This document shows positions 1-8,661 of a stretch of 64,000 bases of DNA, piece by piece. Both the position numbers and the translations under genes were made by a program. The stretch is taken from assembly GCF_021228295.1 (NCBI RefSeq), contig NZ_JAJQPD010000007.1:62001-126000 (forward strand), in the 5' to 3' direction. How positions within the stretch are numbered: the stretch's first letter is position 1; every line of letters begins with the position of its first letter. The DNA comes from Agromyces humatus (GTDB taxonomy: Bacteria > Actinomycetota > Actinomycetes > Actinomycetales > Microbacteriaceae). Under the pieces are notes generated by a model. It was not told where the DNA came from. It ran no database searches and saw nothing but the letters and a program-made list of their open reading frames with translations.

Positions 1-1661
1 GCGATACGGTGCCGGAACGCGTAGGCCGCCGCCTCGGTGCGGGAGTCCGCACCGATCTTGGCGTAGATGTTCGACAGATGACGTGCGACGGTCTTCTCGC
101 TCAGCGTGAGCGCACGCGCCACTTCGCGATTCGACCTGCCCGTGGCCACGAGTGCGAGCACCTCGACTTCGCGGGCGGTGAGTCCGCCGGGCGGGGGCCC
201 GGGGGGCCGCCACCCCGGGCGGGCTGCGGCCGGGATGCCGAGCCGGTCGAACTCCGCCGCGGCGGCCGCGAGCTCGATCGACGCCGCATCGTCGTCATCG
301 AGTCCCCGGTAGGCCTCGGCGAGCAGCATGCGCGCTGCGGCGGCGTCGTAGACGGCGCCGACGGTGCGCCACCCGTTGCACGCCTCGCGCAGCGACGGCA
401 GCGCCGCCTCGAAGCGGTCGCGGCCCAGTTCGACTCGGCCCCGTGCCGTTCGCGCCTCGTTCACGAACCCCGGCGTTCCGTAGGCCGCGGCCATCGTCTC
501 GAGGAACGCGCACGCCTCGTCGGCCTCGGCGGGTTCATCGGCGGCAAGCGCGATCCGCACGTGCGCCGCCTGCAGCGGCACGCAGGCGAGCGGGTCTTCG
601 GCTGCGGCGACGAGCGCGGCGCGGATGCCCGTCAGTGCGAGGTCGCCGCGACCTTCGGCCAGACGTAGGAGCGCCAGGCCCGGCTGCGGATCCTTCCCGG
701 CCTCGTGCGCTTCGAGGTACGCCGACCTCGCCGACCGGTGGTCGCCGCGCAGGCGCGCGAGATCGCCGAGTTGGTAGTGCCCCTCGGCCGCCGTCTCGGG
801 CGCGATGGTGCCGAGCTCGGCGCAGACCTGCTGCGCCGCGGCCGCTGCCTGATCCCACGAGCCGAGCGCCTGCAGCACCTGCGAGCGGTGCACCCGGCAG
901 ATTCCGCGGAACAGTGCGGCCGCCGGGATCGTCTCGAGCCACGACTCCGTCGCCTCGGTCCAGCCTTTCGCGCGGTCGAGTTCACCGATCTCGTGCCATG
1001 CCGTCATGAGGTGGCAGTACACGTTGCCGGCCCATTCGGGCATCATGTCGTCGTCGAGCACGCTCAGCATCGCCTCGTCGAGCAACCCCATCGCATCGTC
1101 CACGCGGCCGCGTTTCAGGAGGATGCGCCCCTCGGCCACCGTACCTGCGGCCACGAGGCTGACATCATCGAACCGACGCCCCTGCACATGCAGGTCGTGA
1201 GCCGCGGCGAGCAGGTCCTCGAACTCGGCGTCGGCGAGCCCGCCCGCCGTGTCGATGCGGTTCTCGACGGCGGCGACGTATCGCAGGTAGTGGTGTTCCA
1301 CCGTGTCGGGGTGCGTCTCGACGAGGCGCACGGCGCGTCGCATCCAGCCCGACCCGATGGTGTCGTCACCGCGGAGCAGCAGGTTCATCGCCACCCACAT
1401 GGCCGCCATCGCCGCCATCGGCGTGCGATCGGCCTCGAGGAACCGTCGATATGCGGCTTCGCCGGCGTCGATCGAGCGGTCGACCTCGCCGAGCCACCAG
1501 GCGGCGTTCGCGAGCGCGTACAGGTCGTCAGCCGACAGGTCGCCGCCCGCGCGCGCCTGCTCGAGCCCGTCGACCGCGGCACGCCAGTCACGGCGTTGGT
1601 ACGCGCGGCGTGCGGACTCGATCCCGCCCTGCTGCGACCCCGATCGGGGTTCGACCGTCAC
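1..1661 (-). CDS. LuxR-family regulator with long helical-repeat N-terminus (C-terminus off the left edge)
   Basis: About 553 residues are visible. The last ~65 are a LuxR-type helix-turn-helix (LTAREVEVLALVATGRSN, then SEKTVARHLSNIYAKIGA), so the stop must lie just beyond the left edge. The preceding ~480 residues are alanine-rich helical repeats of TPR type (for example LYALANAAWWLGEVDRS), with no P-loop, receiver or PAS signature. The family consists of DNA-binding transcription factors; the ligand or partner cannot be told. I start it at GTG 1661 because the frame is open from there, while the nearby ATG at 1669 is out of frame. The gene stands alone, with tandem repeats directly upstream. 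Confidence 0.8.
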   Translation of the reverse strand, partial: MTVEPRSGSQQGGIESARRAYQRRDWRAAVDGLEQARAGGDLSADDLYALANAAWWLGEVDRSIDAGEAAYRRFLEADRTPMAAMAAMWVAMNLLLRGDDTIGSGWMRRAVRLVETHPDTVEHHYLRYVAAVENRIDTAGGLADAEFEDLLAAAHDLHVQGRRFDDVSLVAAGTVAEGRILLKRGRVDDAMGLLDEAMLSVLDDDMMPEWAGNVYCHLMTAWHEIGELDRAKGWTEATESWLETIPAAALFRGICRVHRSQVLQALGSWDQAAAAAQQVCAELGTIAPETAAEGHYQLGDLARLRGDHRSARSAYLEAHEAGKDPQPGLALLRLAEGRGDLALTGIRAALVAAAEDPLACVPLQAAHVRIALAADEPAEADEACAFLETMAAAYGTPGFVNEARTARGRVELGRDRFEAALPSLREACNGWRTVGAVYDAAAARMLLAEAYRGLDDDDAASIELAAAAAEFDRLGIPAAARPGWRPPGPPPGGLTAREVEVLALVATGRSNREVARALTLSEKTVARHLSNIYAKIGADSRTEAAAYAFRHRI

Positions 1662-1718
1662 ACCACCATGGTTCCACGTTCGCTCACGCGGCGCGCGGGT
1701 CGGGCCGCCCGTCGCCTA

Positions 1719-1760
1719 GCGCGCAGCGCGTATCGAGGCGCGCGCAGCGCGTATCGAGGC
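1719..1760. repeat. two tandem 21-bp copies, half-REP type
   Basis: Two perfect head-to-tail copies of a 21-bp unit (1719-1739 and 1740-1760), each containing GCGCAGCGCGTATCGAG. This equals one arm of the REP-like palindromes seen at 28875, 37741 and 37785. It lies between the LuxR gene and the end of the collagen-like gene. Confidence 0.8.
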
Positions 1761-1765
1761 CCGGA

Positions 1766-2470
1766 TCAGCCCTCGCCGGGCTCCACAGTCGGCATCGGCG
1801 GAACACCATAGGGTCCGACCAGCACCCACGCACCGGCGCTGCACTGGTAGAACGCCACGGTCGCGGTGTCGATGTAGACATCGCCGTCGGCCGTGCAGGT
1901 GTCGTTCTGCGGGGCTCCGACGCCGAGATTCAGCTGCGTGCCGGGGGCGCCTGGGGCGCCGGCCTCCCCCTGCGCACCGGGCGCACCCGTCGCACCGGTC
2001 TCACCCGTGGCACCGGTCGCGCCGGGTGCGCCCGCTGCACCGGTCGCACCGGTGAGGTTCTCGGCGGCCTCGGCGCGGATGTTGCCGGCGAGCGTCCACT
2101 CACCGTCCTGGAACAGGTAGACGTCTGAGGTCGAGATGTCGATGTACACCTCGCCGTCGAACCCCTTGCCCGATTCGGGAACCCCGGTTCCGGCACGCAC
2201 CGCGGCGCCGGCCGGAAGGATCGCCTCGATCGCCTCCTCGTAGGCGGCTCGGTCGTCCTCGTCGATCGTCGGCACCGGGGCCGGCGTCGCGACGGATGCC
2301 GTCGGATCAGTCGATCGCGCAACCGTCGAGCCGAGGAACGCCGCGACGAACGACAGCACGACGATCCCGATGCCGAACCAGATGAGCATCGTCCGGCTCA
2401 CGGGCGCGGGCTGCGAGGCTGCGGGCGCGGGCGCGGGCGCCGAGTTCTGGGGGTTGCCGTCATTGCTCAT
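1766..2470 (-). CDS. collagen-like single-pass membrane protein
   Basis: 234 residues. An Ala/Pro-rich N-terminus (~1-23) is followed by a transmembrane segment (MLIWFGIGIVVLSFVAAFLG), a charged stalk, and then an extracellular part. That part has a central Gly-X-Y run of about a dozen triplets (GATGATGETGATGAPGAQG) flanked by two similar modules, EVYIDISTSDVYLFQDGEW and DVYIDTATVAFYQCSAGAW. Start: ATG at 2470 has GGAGG six bases upstream; an in-frame ATG at 2497 does not. Probably a surface protein with a short collagen triple helix. Function unknown. Confidence 0.8.
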   Translation of the reverse strand: MSNDGNPQNSAPAPAPAASQPAPVSRTMLIWFGIGIVVLSFVAAFLGSTVARSTDPTASVATPAPVPTIDEDDRAAYEEAIEAILPAGAAVRAGTGVPESGKGFDGEVYIDISTSDVYLFQDGEWTLAGNIRAEAAENLTGATGAAGAPGATGATGETGATGAPGAQGEAGAPGAPGTQLNLGVGAPQNDTCTADGDVYIDTATVAFYQCSAGAWVLVGPYGVPPMPTVEPGEG

Positions 2471-2735
2471 GCCGAGCCTCCACGTCTCGCGCCCCATCTA
2501 TCGGGCCACCACCCGACGGCCCCGCGCGTCGCGCTCATCGTATCGACGCCACCCCTCCGAGGACAGGTGTCGAACACCATCGGCCCATCAACTCGCAGGA
2601 CGCAGCCGAACGCATGCGTGCATGTTCTAACGGGTGAACGCGTTCGACCGGATGTTCGAGCGCGTGCTGCGGGCGCCGCGCACGGTCGGCGGCAGACGTC
2701 TCGACGTGGTCAGGCTCGAATTCAGACCTGCATTT

Positions 2736-3167
2736 TCAGAGTACGAGGCCGACACCGGCCAGGATTGCCCCGGCGATCGGACCGATCCACTGGGCGATCT
2801 TCACGATGCTCTGGCCCAGCGAGGATCCGGCCTCGAGGACAGCCCCGCCCTGCTTCAACATCTCCACCGCGGATCCCAGACGGGACGCGGCCGTCTTGCG
2901 GTCGGGTTCGGCAGCACTCATGTCCCGCTGGATCCCGTCCACCTCCGCCGCCACGCTCTCGACGCGACCCGCGGGCAGCAGCCGTCGCGCTTCCTCGAGC
3001 AGCAACCGCAGTGAGCGCTCGACCTCGGCGGGCATGGCGCCGACGTTGATCTGGTCTCGACCGATCCGGTCTCGACCGACCTGGTCTCGGCCGATCTGGT
3101 CACCCTCGGAGAAATTCTGCTTCCCCTTCCCGCTCACGGTGTTGTTCTTGCCGATCGTGATTTTCAC
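2736..3167 (-). CDS. IGRDQ-repeat protein with C-terminal hydrophobic segment
   Basis: 143 residues from GTG 3167 (GAAGGTGA upstream). The N-terminus reads VKITIGKNNTVSGKGKQNF and continues with repeats of the type QIGRDQVGRDRIGRDQ. A helical, possibly coiled-coil middle (EVERSLRLLLEEARRLLPAG) and a C-terminal hydrophobic helix (WIGPIAGAILAGVGLVL) follow. It begins only 4 bases after the stop of the FHA gene and shares its IGKNN...QNF...IGRDQ segment, so the two are a co-transcribed pair. IGRD/GGDK-type short repeats occur in bacterial signalling and conflict proteins, but no function can be assigned. An upstream extension of the frame to 3260 has no supporting ribosome site. Confidence 0.75.
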   Translation of the reverse strand: MKITIGKNNTVSGKGKQNFSEGDQIGRDQVGRDRIGRDQINVGAMPAEVERSLRLLLEEARRLLPAGRVESVAAEVDGIQRDMSAAEPDRKTAASRLGSAVEMLKQGGAVLEAGSSLGQSIVKIAQWIGPIAGAILAGVGLVL

Positions 3168-3171
3168 CGGG

Positions 3172-3999
3172 TCACCTTCCGTTCCGCTTGCGTCTGGCCT
3201 TCGACATCCCGGTGCCGATTGCGAAGAGGACCGCGCCGATTCCGAACATAGCGAAGGCATATCCGATCGTCGGCGGGGGGCCGAACCCTCCGGTATTGGT
3301 CGCGGTCATTGCGCCGAATATGTGAGACGCGAACCACGCGAATCCGCCGAGGGCGATGAGCCCCCCGAGAATGGCGATCACCCGCCCGGGGCCCTCACCG
3401 TTGAAGAGTTCGTCAGTGGGTTCGTAATCCGCGGATATCTTCACTTTCTGCTTCCAGGTCTGGTTCACGGCCGAGTTGTACTGGTCCCGCCCGATCCTGT
3501 CCCCTCCGATCTTGTCCCGCCCGACCTGGTCGCCATCGACGAAGTTCTGTCTCCCGTTCCCGCTCACACGATTGTTCTTGCCGATCCTGATCCCCATCGC
3601 GTCGCTGTCATCCCCTGTCGCTCCGGGGTGGGGCTGCGTCACTTGGTACCCATCGGTCGGAGGCATTCCCGGCGGCATTGCGGAAGCGACGTCGAAGTAG
3701 CGCAACTGGACGCTGCCGAGCTTCACTCGGTCTCCATCGCGCAGTTGAGTCCACCCAGCCTCGCGCCGATCATTGACCCAGGTGCCGTTCGTGGACTGGG
3801 CGTCAGCGACGAAGACCGCCGGACCCGTCCCGTCGATACGGAAGTGTTGCCGGCTCACGCCGTCGTAAGGAAGACAGAGGTCTGCGCCCGGATCCCGCCC
3901 GACGGTCGACACAGCCGACGGGATCGGGATGATGCTGTTCACTTCTCCGCCGGCTTCGACGATGAAGCCTCGACGGATGCTGGACGGGACGGGGCTCAT
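3172..3999 (-). CDS. FHA-domain protein with IGRDQ repeats and two C-terminal membrane segments
   Basis: 275 residues. An N-terminal forkhead-associated domain (~20-95) shows GRDPGADLCLPYDGVSRQHF and the distal STNGTWVND, the usual phosphothreonine-binding loops. Next comes a stretch shared with the downstream gene (IGKNNRVSGNGRQNF, then QVGRDKIGGDRIGRDQ). Two hydrophobic segments end the protein (VIAILGGLIALGGFAWFASH and FAMFGIGAVLFAIGTGM). FHA domains bind proteins phosphorylated by Ser/Thr kinases; a PASTA kinase lies at 36.9-38.7 kb, though no direct link is shown. Start: ATG 3999 is preferred over GTG 4008; neither has a strong ribosome site. Confidence 0.8.
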   Translation of the reverse strand: MSPVPSSIRRGFIVEAGGEVNSIIPIPSAVSTVGRDPGADLCLPYDGVSRQHFRIDGTGPAVFVADAQSTNGTWVNDRREAGWTQLRDGDRVKLGSVQLRYFDVASAMPPGMPPTDGYQVTQPHPGATGDDSDAMGIRIGKNNRVSGNGRQNFVDGDQVGRDKIGGDRIGRDQYNSAVNQTWKQKVKISADYEPTDELFNGEGPGRVIAILGGLIALGGFAWFASHIFGAMTATNTGGFGPPPTIGYAFAMFGIGAVLFAIGTGMSKARRKRNGR

Positions 4000-4257
4000 C
4001 GTGCCCACCGCCCCCGCTGTGCCACGCCCATGATCGTCCCCCGATCACGCGATCTGCCTTCAACTCGCGGCGACAGCATAGCGGAACTGAGCATTGCTCG
4101 TATACTGCTGGGGCTAGATGCCGAGGCTCACACCCCCCGAACTGGGGCCAAGGCCCAGCCCCGCTCCGCCCGACTGCGGGGTGCACAATCCTTTCCTCAC
4201 GTTCTTGCGCGAGTCGCGCACTCGCCACGCGCATGGCAAGGCCCACGCACTGAACGC

Positions 4258-5799
4258 TCAGGCGGCACTCGCGCCAGCCAGGTCGAACCTCGCTCTTCCG
4301 CCGAGGCGGGGCGCGCGGGCGGGATCGATGTGCGGCGGGGGGATGAACCAGACCGAATCGCGGGTGGCGCGAATGCCCCAGTTCTCGCGGTGCATGCGGT
4401 GATGGCAGAACGAGCAGAGCATCACCCCGTTGGCCAGGTCGGTTGGGCCGGCATCGCGCTCCCACCAGCGGATGTGGTGCGCCTCGACGTACCCGATGTT
4501 CTGCCCGCACGAGGCGCACCCGCCGTCGCGTTCACCGAGCGCGAGACGCTGCGCCTTGGTGAAGAACCGTGCTGCCCGACCGAGGTCGAGCGGCACGCGT
4601 TCGCCGCCGAGCACGGCGGGGATGACCTCGGCGTCGGCGGCCAGCCTTCTCGCGGTCGTCGCCGAGATGGGCTGGTCGAAACCGTCGATCGAGGCGTGCC
4701 CGACGCCCTCGACGAGCGTCTCGAGATTCAGGCGCACGATGACGGTGGTCTTCGCGAGGGGAGTGCCCGTCTGCGTACAGCCGAGCGCGTGCCGTGCCAA
4801 CGCGGCGAGCACGTCGGCCTGGAGCTGGGGGATGGTGCGGTCGTCGTCGATGACCGGCCCGGCGCCCAGCGCCCCATCGCGCACGAATGCGTCGGAGGCA
4901 GCATCGCCGTCGCCGCGGTCACCGCCGATGCCACGATCGTCGCCGTCGATGTGGCACTGCAGGTCGGACGCCTCGGCGCGGCCGCGCTCGCCTGGGTGCT
5001 CGTCTTCGGCAGCCGGTACCCGTTCGCGGCGGCGGAGCACGTCGCTCACAAGGGCCTCGATCGCCGCCTTGATCGGGGCGCCGGTCTCGGGGTCGAGACG
5101 AGCGCGCAGGTGCAGCATGCCGCCGGACTCGAACATCGTCAGGGACCGTTGACCCCTGAGCACGTCTCCTCGCGGTTCGACACCGTCTTGGTCGAGCCGG
5201 GCCTCTGCCTCACGCACGCCTCGGACGACGAGCTCGAGCGGCGCGACGACCGCCAGTTCGACGAGCGCGGTCTCGGTGATGTCGGCGAGGGCGGGGTCGG
5301 CGCGAGCCGCGACGCGGTCGAGCATCGCGGTGATCACGGCCGCGGCCTCGGTGCTGATCGTGGCAGCTCCGAGCGCGGCGGCGACGTGCGGATGCGCGGA
5401 TGGACGATGTTCGCCGGTGAACGACTGGCGCTCGGCGGTGGCAGCGCCCACCGCGATGAGCCGGGACGCCTCACCGCGCGACCCACCGGTCGATGCGGCG
5501 AGGAGGCGGGCGGCGTTGTGGAACCCCTGCTTCTTGGCGAGGCCGGTATCGCCGAACTCGGGCCCCGACCGCCGGGCGACCTCATCGCCCACCCTCACCA
5601 GCAGCGCATCGGCGTCGCGACGTACGCGGGCGATCAGGTCGGTCACCGCGACGAGGCCCGAATCGCTCATCTGGCCGAGCTCGGCCTGCGCGCCGCCAGG
5701 CTGAGCCCCGAAGGCCGGCATCGCGTCGCCCCACGCTGCACGCAGCGCGTCGAGATCGCGCTCGAGCGGTTGCAGCGGGTGCGGCGGCCGTTCTTCCAT
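4258..5799 (-). CDS. DUF222 domain protein with C-terminal HNH nuclease motif
   Basis: 513 residues. Residues ~20-400 match the pattern of the DUF222/13E12-repeat family (LADITETALVELAVVAPLEL, MLHLRARLDPETGAPIKAA). The C-terminus carries an HNH domain with two CxxC-type zinc pairs: CASCGQNIGYVEAHHIRWW ... NGVMLCSFCHHRMH. These proteins are very common and repeated in actinobacterial genomes; nuclease activity is inferred from the HNH motif only. Start: ATG 5799 has GGATGGAG directly upstream; an in-frame start at 5814 lacks one. No neighbours suggest a mobile element. Confidence 0.9.
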   Translation of the reverse strand: MEERPPHPLQPLERDLDALRAAWGDAMPAFGAQPGGAQAELGQMSDSGLVAVTDLIARVRRDADALLVRVGDEVARRSGPEFGDTGLAKKQGFHNAARLLAASTGGSRGEASRLIAVGAATAERQSFTGEHRPSAHPHVAAALGAATISTEAAAVITAMLDRVAARADPALADITETALVELAVVAPLELVVRGVREAEARLDQDGVEPRGDVLRGQRSLTMFESGGMLHLRARLDPETGAPIKAAIEALVSDVLRRRERVPAAEDEHPGERGRAEASDLQCHIDGDDRGIGGDRGDGDAASDAFVRDGALGAGPVIDDDRTIPQLQADVLAALARHALGCTQTGTPLAKTTVIVRLNLETLVEGVGHASIDGFDQPISATTARRLAADAEVIPAVLGGERVPLDLGRAARFFTKAQRLALGERDGGCASCGQNIGYVEAHHIRWWERDAGPTDLANGVMLCSFCHHRMHRENWGIRATRDSVWFIPPPHIDPARAPRLGGRARFDLAGASAA

Positions 5800-5950
5800 G
5801 ACTCCATCCTGCACCGACCCACTGACATTCGCTGCAGACGGAAATCACCCGTGAACAGCCAAAACCCTGTGGACAACTTCGACGATGTGCCACCTGTGGA
5901 GGACGAGTCGGTCCATGCCTGGCGCCTTCCAAGGCGAGTCGAACGACGAA

Positions 5951-5976
5951 GGCCCGCGTCCGTGAGGACGCGGGCC
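5951..5976 (-). terminator. hairpin terminator after the helicase gene
   Basis: Perfect 11-bp stem (GGCCCGCGTCC / GGACGCGGGCC) with a GTGA loop, 20 bases beyond the helicase stop. On the minus strand it is followed by TTCGTCGTT, only moderately T-rich. Confidence 0.75.
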
Positions 5977-5995
5977 ACCGAATTCGCGGGATGCC

Positions 5996-8356
5996 TCAGC
6001 TGGCGAGTACCTCGTCGGACTCAGCGTTGTCGGCGTCGACCTCGACGACCTCGACTTCGGTCGCCTCAACCTCGACGGTCTCAGCCTCGACCTCGGTGAC
6101 CTCGGCCGCGACAGCCGCGAGGCCGCCCTCGAGCTCACCGAGCAGGTCGTCGCCCAGACGCACGTCGACGAAGTCGATGTCGATCTCGGCACGGTCCAGC
6201 AGCTCGTTCATGCGACGCTGGCGGTTGCGCGGAATGAGCGTGACGACCCGGCCCTGCTTGCCGGCACGGCCCGTGCGGCCCGAGCGGTGCAGGTAGGTCT
6301 TGTACTCGTCGGGCGCGTCGGCCTGGATCACGAGATCGATGTCGTCGACGTGGATGCCGCGGGCTGCGACATCCGTGGCCACCAGCACGTTCACGCGACC
6401 CGACGTCAGTTGCTGCAGGTTGCGCGTGCGGCGCGACTGGTTGAGGTCGCCGTGGAGGGCGACGGCACGGATGCCGTAGTCCTCGAGGTGGTTGGTGAGG
6501 TCTTCGGCGAAGGCGCGCGTACGGCTGAACACGAGGGTCTTGCCGTCGCGGTTCGCGAGCTCGGCGACGATGTCGCGCTTGTCGCGGTTCTCGATGACGA
6601 AGACGCGGTGGTCGATCGTCGACGAGGCCTGGTCTTCACCGGCGACCTCGTGCACGGCCGGCTCGACGAGGAATTCGTCGACGAGCGTCGCCACGCCCTG
6701 GTCGAGCGTGGCCGAGAAGAGGAGCTTCTGGCCGCCCTCGGCGGTGTGGCGGATGATCCGCTGCACGGGCTCGAGGAATCCGAGGTCGCACATGTGGTCG
6801 GCCTCGTCGATCACCGTGATGACGACCTCGGAGAGGTCGAGACGGCGCTGTTCGATGAGGTCCTCCATGCGGCCGGGGGTGCCGATGACGATGTCGACAC
6901 CGCGCTGCAGGGCGCCGACCTGGCGGCCCTGCGGCACGCCGCCGTAGATCTGCGTGGTGAAGAGGCCGACGCTCTGCGCGATGGGCTGCACGGTGCGGTC
7001 GATCTGCAGGGCGAGCTCGCGCGTCGGGGCGAGGATGAGCGCGCGGGGCTTTCGGCCCATCTGGCGCTTGCCGCCCGACTTGCCCGACTCGGCCCAGAGC
7101 GTCATGAGGCGCTCGACCGTGGGAGCGCCGAACGCGATGGTCTTGCCCGAGCCGGTCTTGCCGCGGCCGAGCACGTCGCGACCCTCGAGCACGACCGGGA
7201 TGGTCGCGGCCTGGATCGGGAACGGCGACTCGGCGCCGAGTTCCTTGAGCACACGCACGACGTTGCCGCCGAGCCCGAGGTCGGCGAAGCTCACGCCATC
7301 GACGGCGTCGGCCTGGATCGCGTCGGCCTCGAGGCGCTCGAGCACGACGTCGTCGGCCGGGGTGAAGTGCGCCTCGGTGTTCTTGGCGGGGTAGAAGCTC
7401 GACGGGCGGCGCTCGGAGTCGCGGAAGCCAGGTCGTTCGAAGTCACGGCGGGGCGCACGGTCGTCACGGTCGAACGAACGAGCCGGACGGTCGTTGCGAT
7501 CGAACGAGCGCGCGGGGCGGTCGTTGCGGTCGAACGAACGAGCCGGACGATCATCGCGGTCACGACGAGGGGCGCGGTCGTCGCGGTCGAACGAACGAGC
7601 CGGGCGATCGCTGCGATCGTTGCGATCGTTGCGGTCGAACGAGCGCGCCGGACGGTCGCTGCGGTCGTACGAGCGCGCCGGACGGTCGCTGCGGTCGTAC
7701 GAGCGCGCCGGACGGTCGCTGCGGTCGTTCGAGCGAGCCGGACGGTCGCCGTACTCGCGACGGGGTGCACGGTCGTCACGGTCGAACGAGCGCGCCGGGC
7801 GGTCGCTGCGGTCATACGAACGAGCCGGACGGTCGTCACGGTCCCGACGGGGTGCGCGATCATCACGGTCGTTGGATCGTGCGGGGCGCTCATCGCGGTC
7901 GAACCGGCGCGGGGCACGGTCGTCACGGTCGAATGAACGCGCCGGGCGGTCCTCGCGGTAGTGCGGGCGCGCGGGGCGGTCGCCGTATTCGCGGCGGGGG
8001 CCACGGTCGTCACGGTCGGACGATCGGGGCGCGCGGTCACTTCGGTCGTTGCGGTCGAACGAGCGGGGCGCGCGATCGTTGCGGTCGTATGAACGACCTC
8101 CGCGCTCGCCACCGGCCCGGGGAGCGCGGTCGTCGTGCGGCTCGCGGCCCTCACGCTCGCCACGGTGGGGCGCGCGCCCGGCAGCGACGCGCTCATCACG
8201 CGACCAACGGGTCTTGGCCGGGGAATCGGTCTCTTCGGGCCGGTAGCCGCGGTGGCCGGCGCTGCGCGAACCGGGCTTCTTCGAGCCGGCCTTCGCGTAC
8301 GACGGATCGAAGTTGCGCGCGGGTCTACCGCCTTGGGGCTTCTTGTTCTTGGGCAT
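5996..8356 (-). CDS. DEAD-box RNA helicase with long Arg/Asp repeat N-terminus
   Basis: 786 residues. The helicase core (~325-710) has the motifs in order: GKTGSGKT (I, ~397), PTREL (Ia), TPGR (Ib), DEAD (II, ~516), SAT (III), and HRSGRTGRAG (VI). Before it, residues ~75-310 are a degenerate repeat built on DRPARSFDRDDRAPRR, highly charged and disordered, likely RNA-binding or condensate-forming. The C-terminal ~40 residues are acidic and Val/Glu-rich. The family unwinds RNA in ribosome assembly and mRNA turnover, often under cold stress. Start: ATG 8356 with AGGAAG 8 bases upstream; the open frame beyond it has no such site. A terminator hairpin follows. Confidence 0.93.
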   Translation of the reverse strand: MPKNKKPQGGRPARNFDPSYAKAGSKKPGSRSAGHRGYRPEETDSPAKTRWSRDERVAAGRAPHRGEREGREPHDDRAPRAGGERGGRSYDRNDRAPRSFDRNDRSDRAPRSSDRDDRGPRREYGDRPARPHYREDRPARSFDRDDRAPRRFDRDERPARSNDRDDRAPRRDRDDRPARSYDRSDRPARSFDRDDRAPRREYGDRPARSNDRSDRPARSYDRSDRPARSYDRSDRPARSFDRNDRNDRSDRPARSFDRDDRAPRRDRDDRPARSFDRNDRPARSFDRNDRPARSFDRDDRAPRRDFERPGFRDSERRPSSFYPAKNTEAHFTPADDVVLERLEADAIQADAVDGVSFADLGLGGNVVRVLKELGAESPFPIQAATIPVVLEGRDVLGRGKTGSGKTIAFGAPTVERLMTLWAESGKSGGKRQMGRKPRALILAPTRELALQIDRTVQPIAQSVGLFTTQIYGGVPQGRQVGALQRGVDIVIGTPGRMEDLIEQRRLDLSEVVITVIDEADHMCDLGFLEPVQRIIRHTAEGGQKLLFSATLDQGVATLVDEFLVEPAVHEVAGEDQASSTIDHRVFVIENRDKRDIVAELANRDGKTLVFSRTRAFAEDLTNHLEDYGIRAVALHGDLNQSRRTRNLQQLTSGRVNVLVATDVAARGIHVDDIDLVIQADAPDEYKTYLHRSGRTGRAGKQGRVVTLIPRNRQRRMNELLDRAEIDIDFVDVRLGDDLLGELEGGLAAVAAEVTEVEAETVEVEATEVEVVEVDADNAESDEVLAS

Positions 8357-8594
8357 GGTGATGACTTCCTGGGTTGTACTTGAGTACATGGCAGCGCCAC
8401 TGCGGGCGCAGCACACTGAGAACCCGGAACATCGTCGACCGGGGCCGTTCACATACGGTGACTATTCGAGGGCGAATGCCCCGAAACCGGCCCTTTGGAC
8501 TCACAAACCCATCCACACGACATGTGCGGTGTCCAGAACCGACTCGGCCACGATACCGGAAAGCGGCTGGGAATGCCCCGTGCACGCCTCTGCG

Positions 8595-8629
8595 GGTTGA
8601 GGAGCTCGCGCAGCGGGCGTCTCGAAACC
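8595..8629. repeat. REP-like palindromic element
   Basis: 35 bases that begin GGTTGAGGAGC and end GTCTCGAAACC, with a GC-rich centre (CGCGCAGCGGGC). The ends are imperfect complements. Related elements lie at 22307, 28875, 37741 and 37785. Confidence 0.75.
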
Positions 8630-8649
8630 CCCGCGCAACATGCCGGGCG

Positions 8650-8655
8650 TACGCT
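8650..8655 (+). promoter_or_regulatory. -10 element of a leaderless promoter (GNAT gene)
   Basis: TACGCT, six bases before GTG 8662. Transcription would begin at the start codon itself. Confidence 0.6.
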
Positions 8656-8661
8656 CGACCG

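Larger units (their letters stand above)
8357..8661. other. 305-bp gap between helicase and GNAT genes
   Basis: No gene seen. It should contain the helicase promoter and a rather long 5' leader. It holds a 14-bp palindrome TGTACTTGAGTACA (8375-8388) near the helicase start, a REP-like element (8595-8629), and the -10 element of the GNAT gene (8650-8655). Confidence 0.7.

Noticed and set aside
655..668. GACCTTCGGCC resembling the DosR-like box
   Set aside because: Inside the LuxR coding sequence with no promoter geometry.
2806..6099. 1097-codon plus-strand open frame across the FHA and HNH genes
   Set aside because: Antisense to three genes with recognisable domains; no ribosome site or family match.
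7440..8060. CRISPR-like short direct repeats
   Set aside because: Repeats are in frame, degenerate and contiguous, encoding the Arg/Asp tail of the helicase; no spacers.
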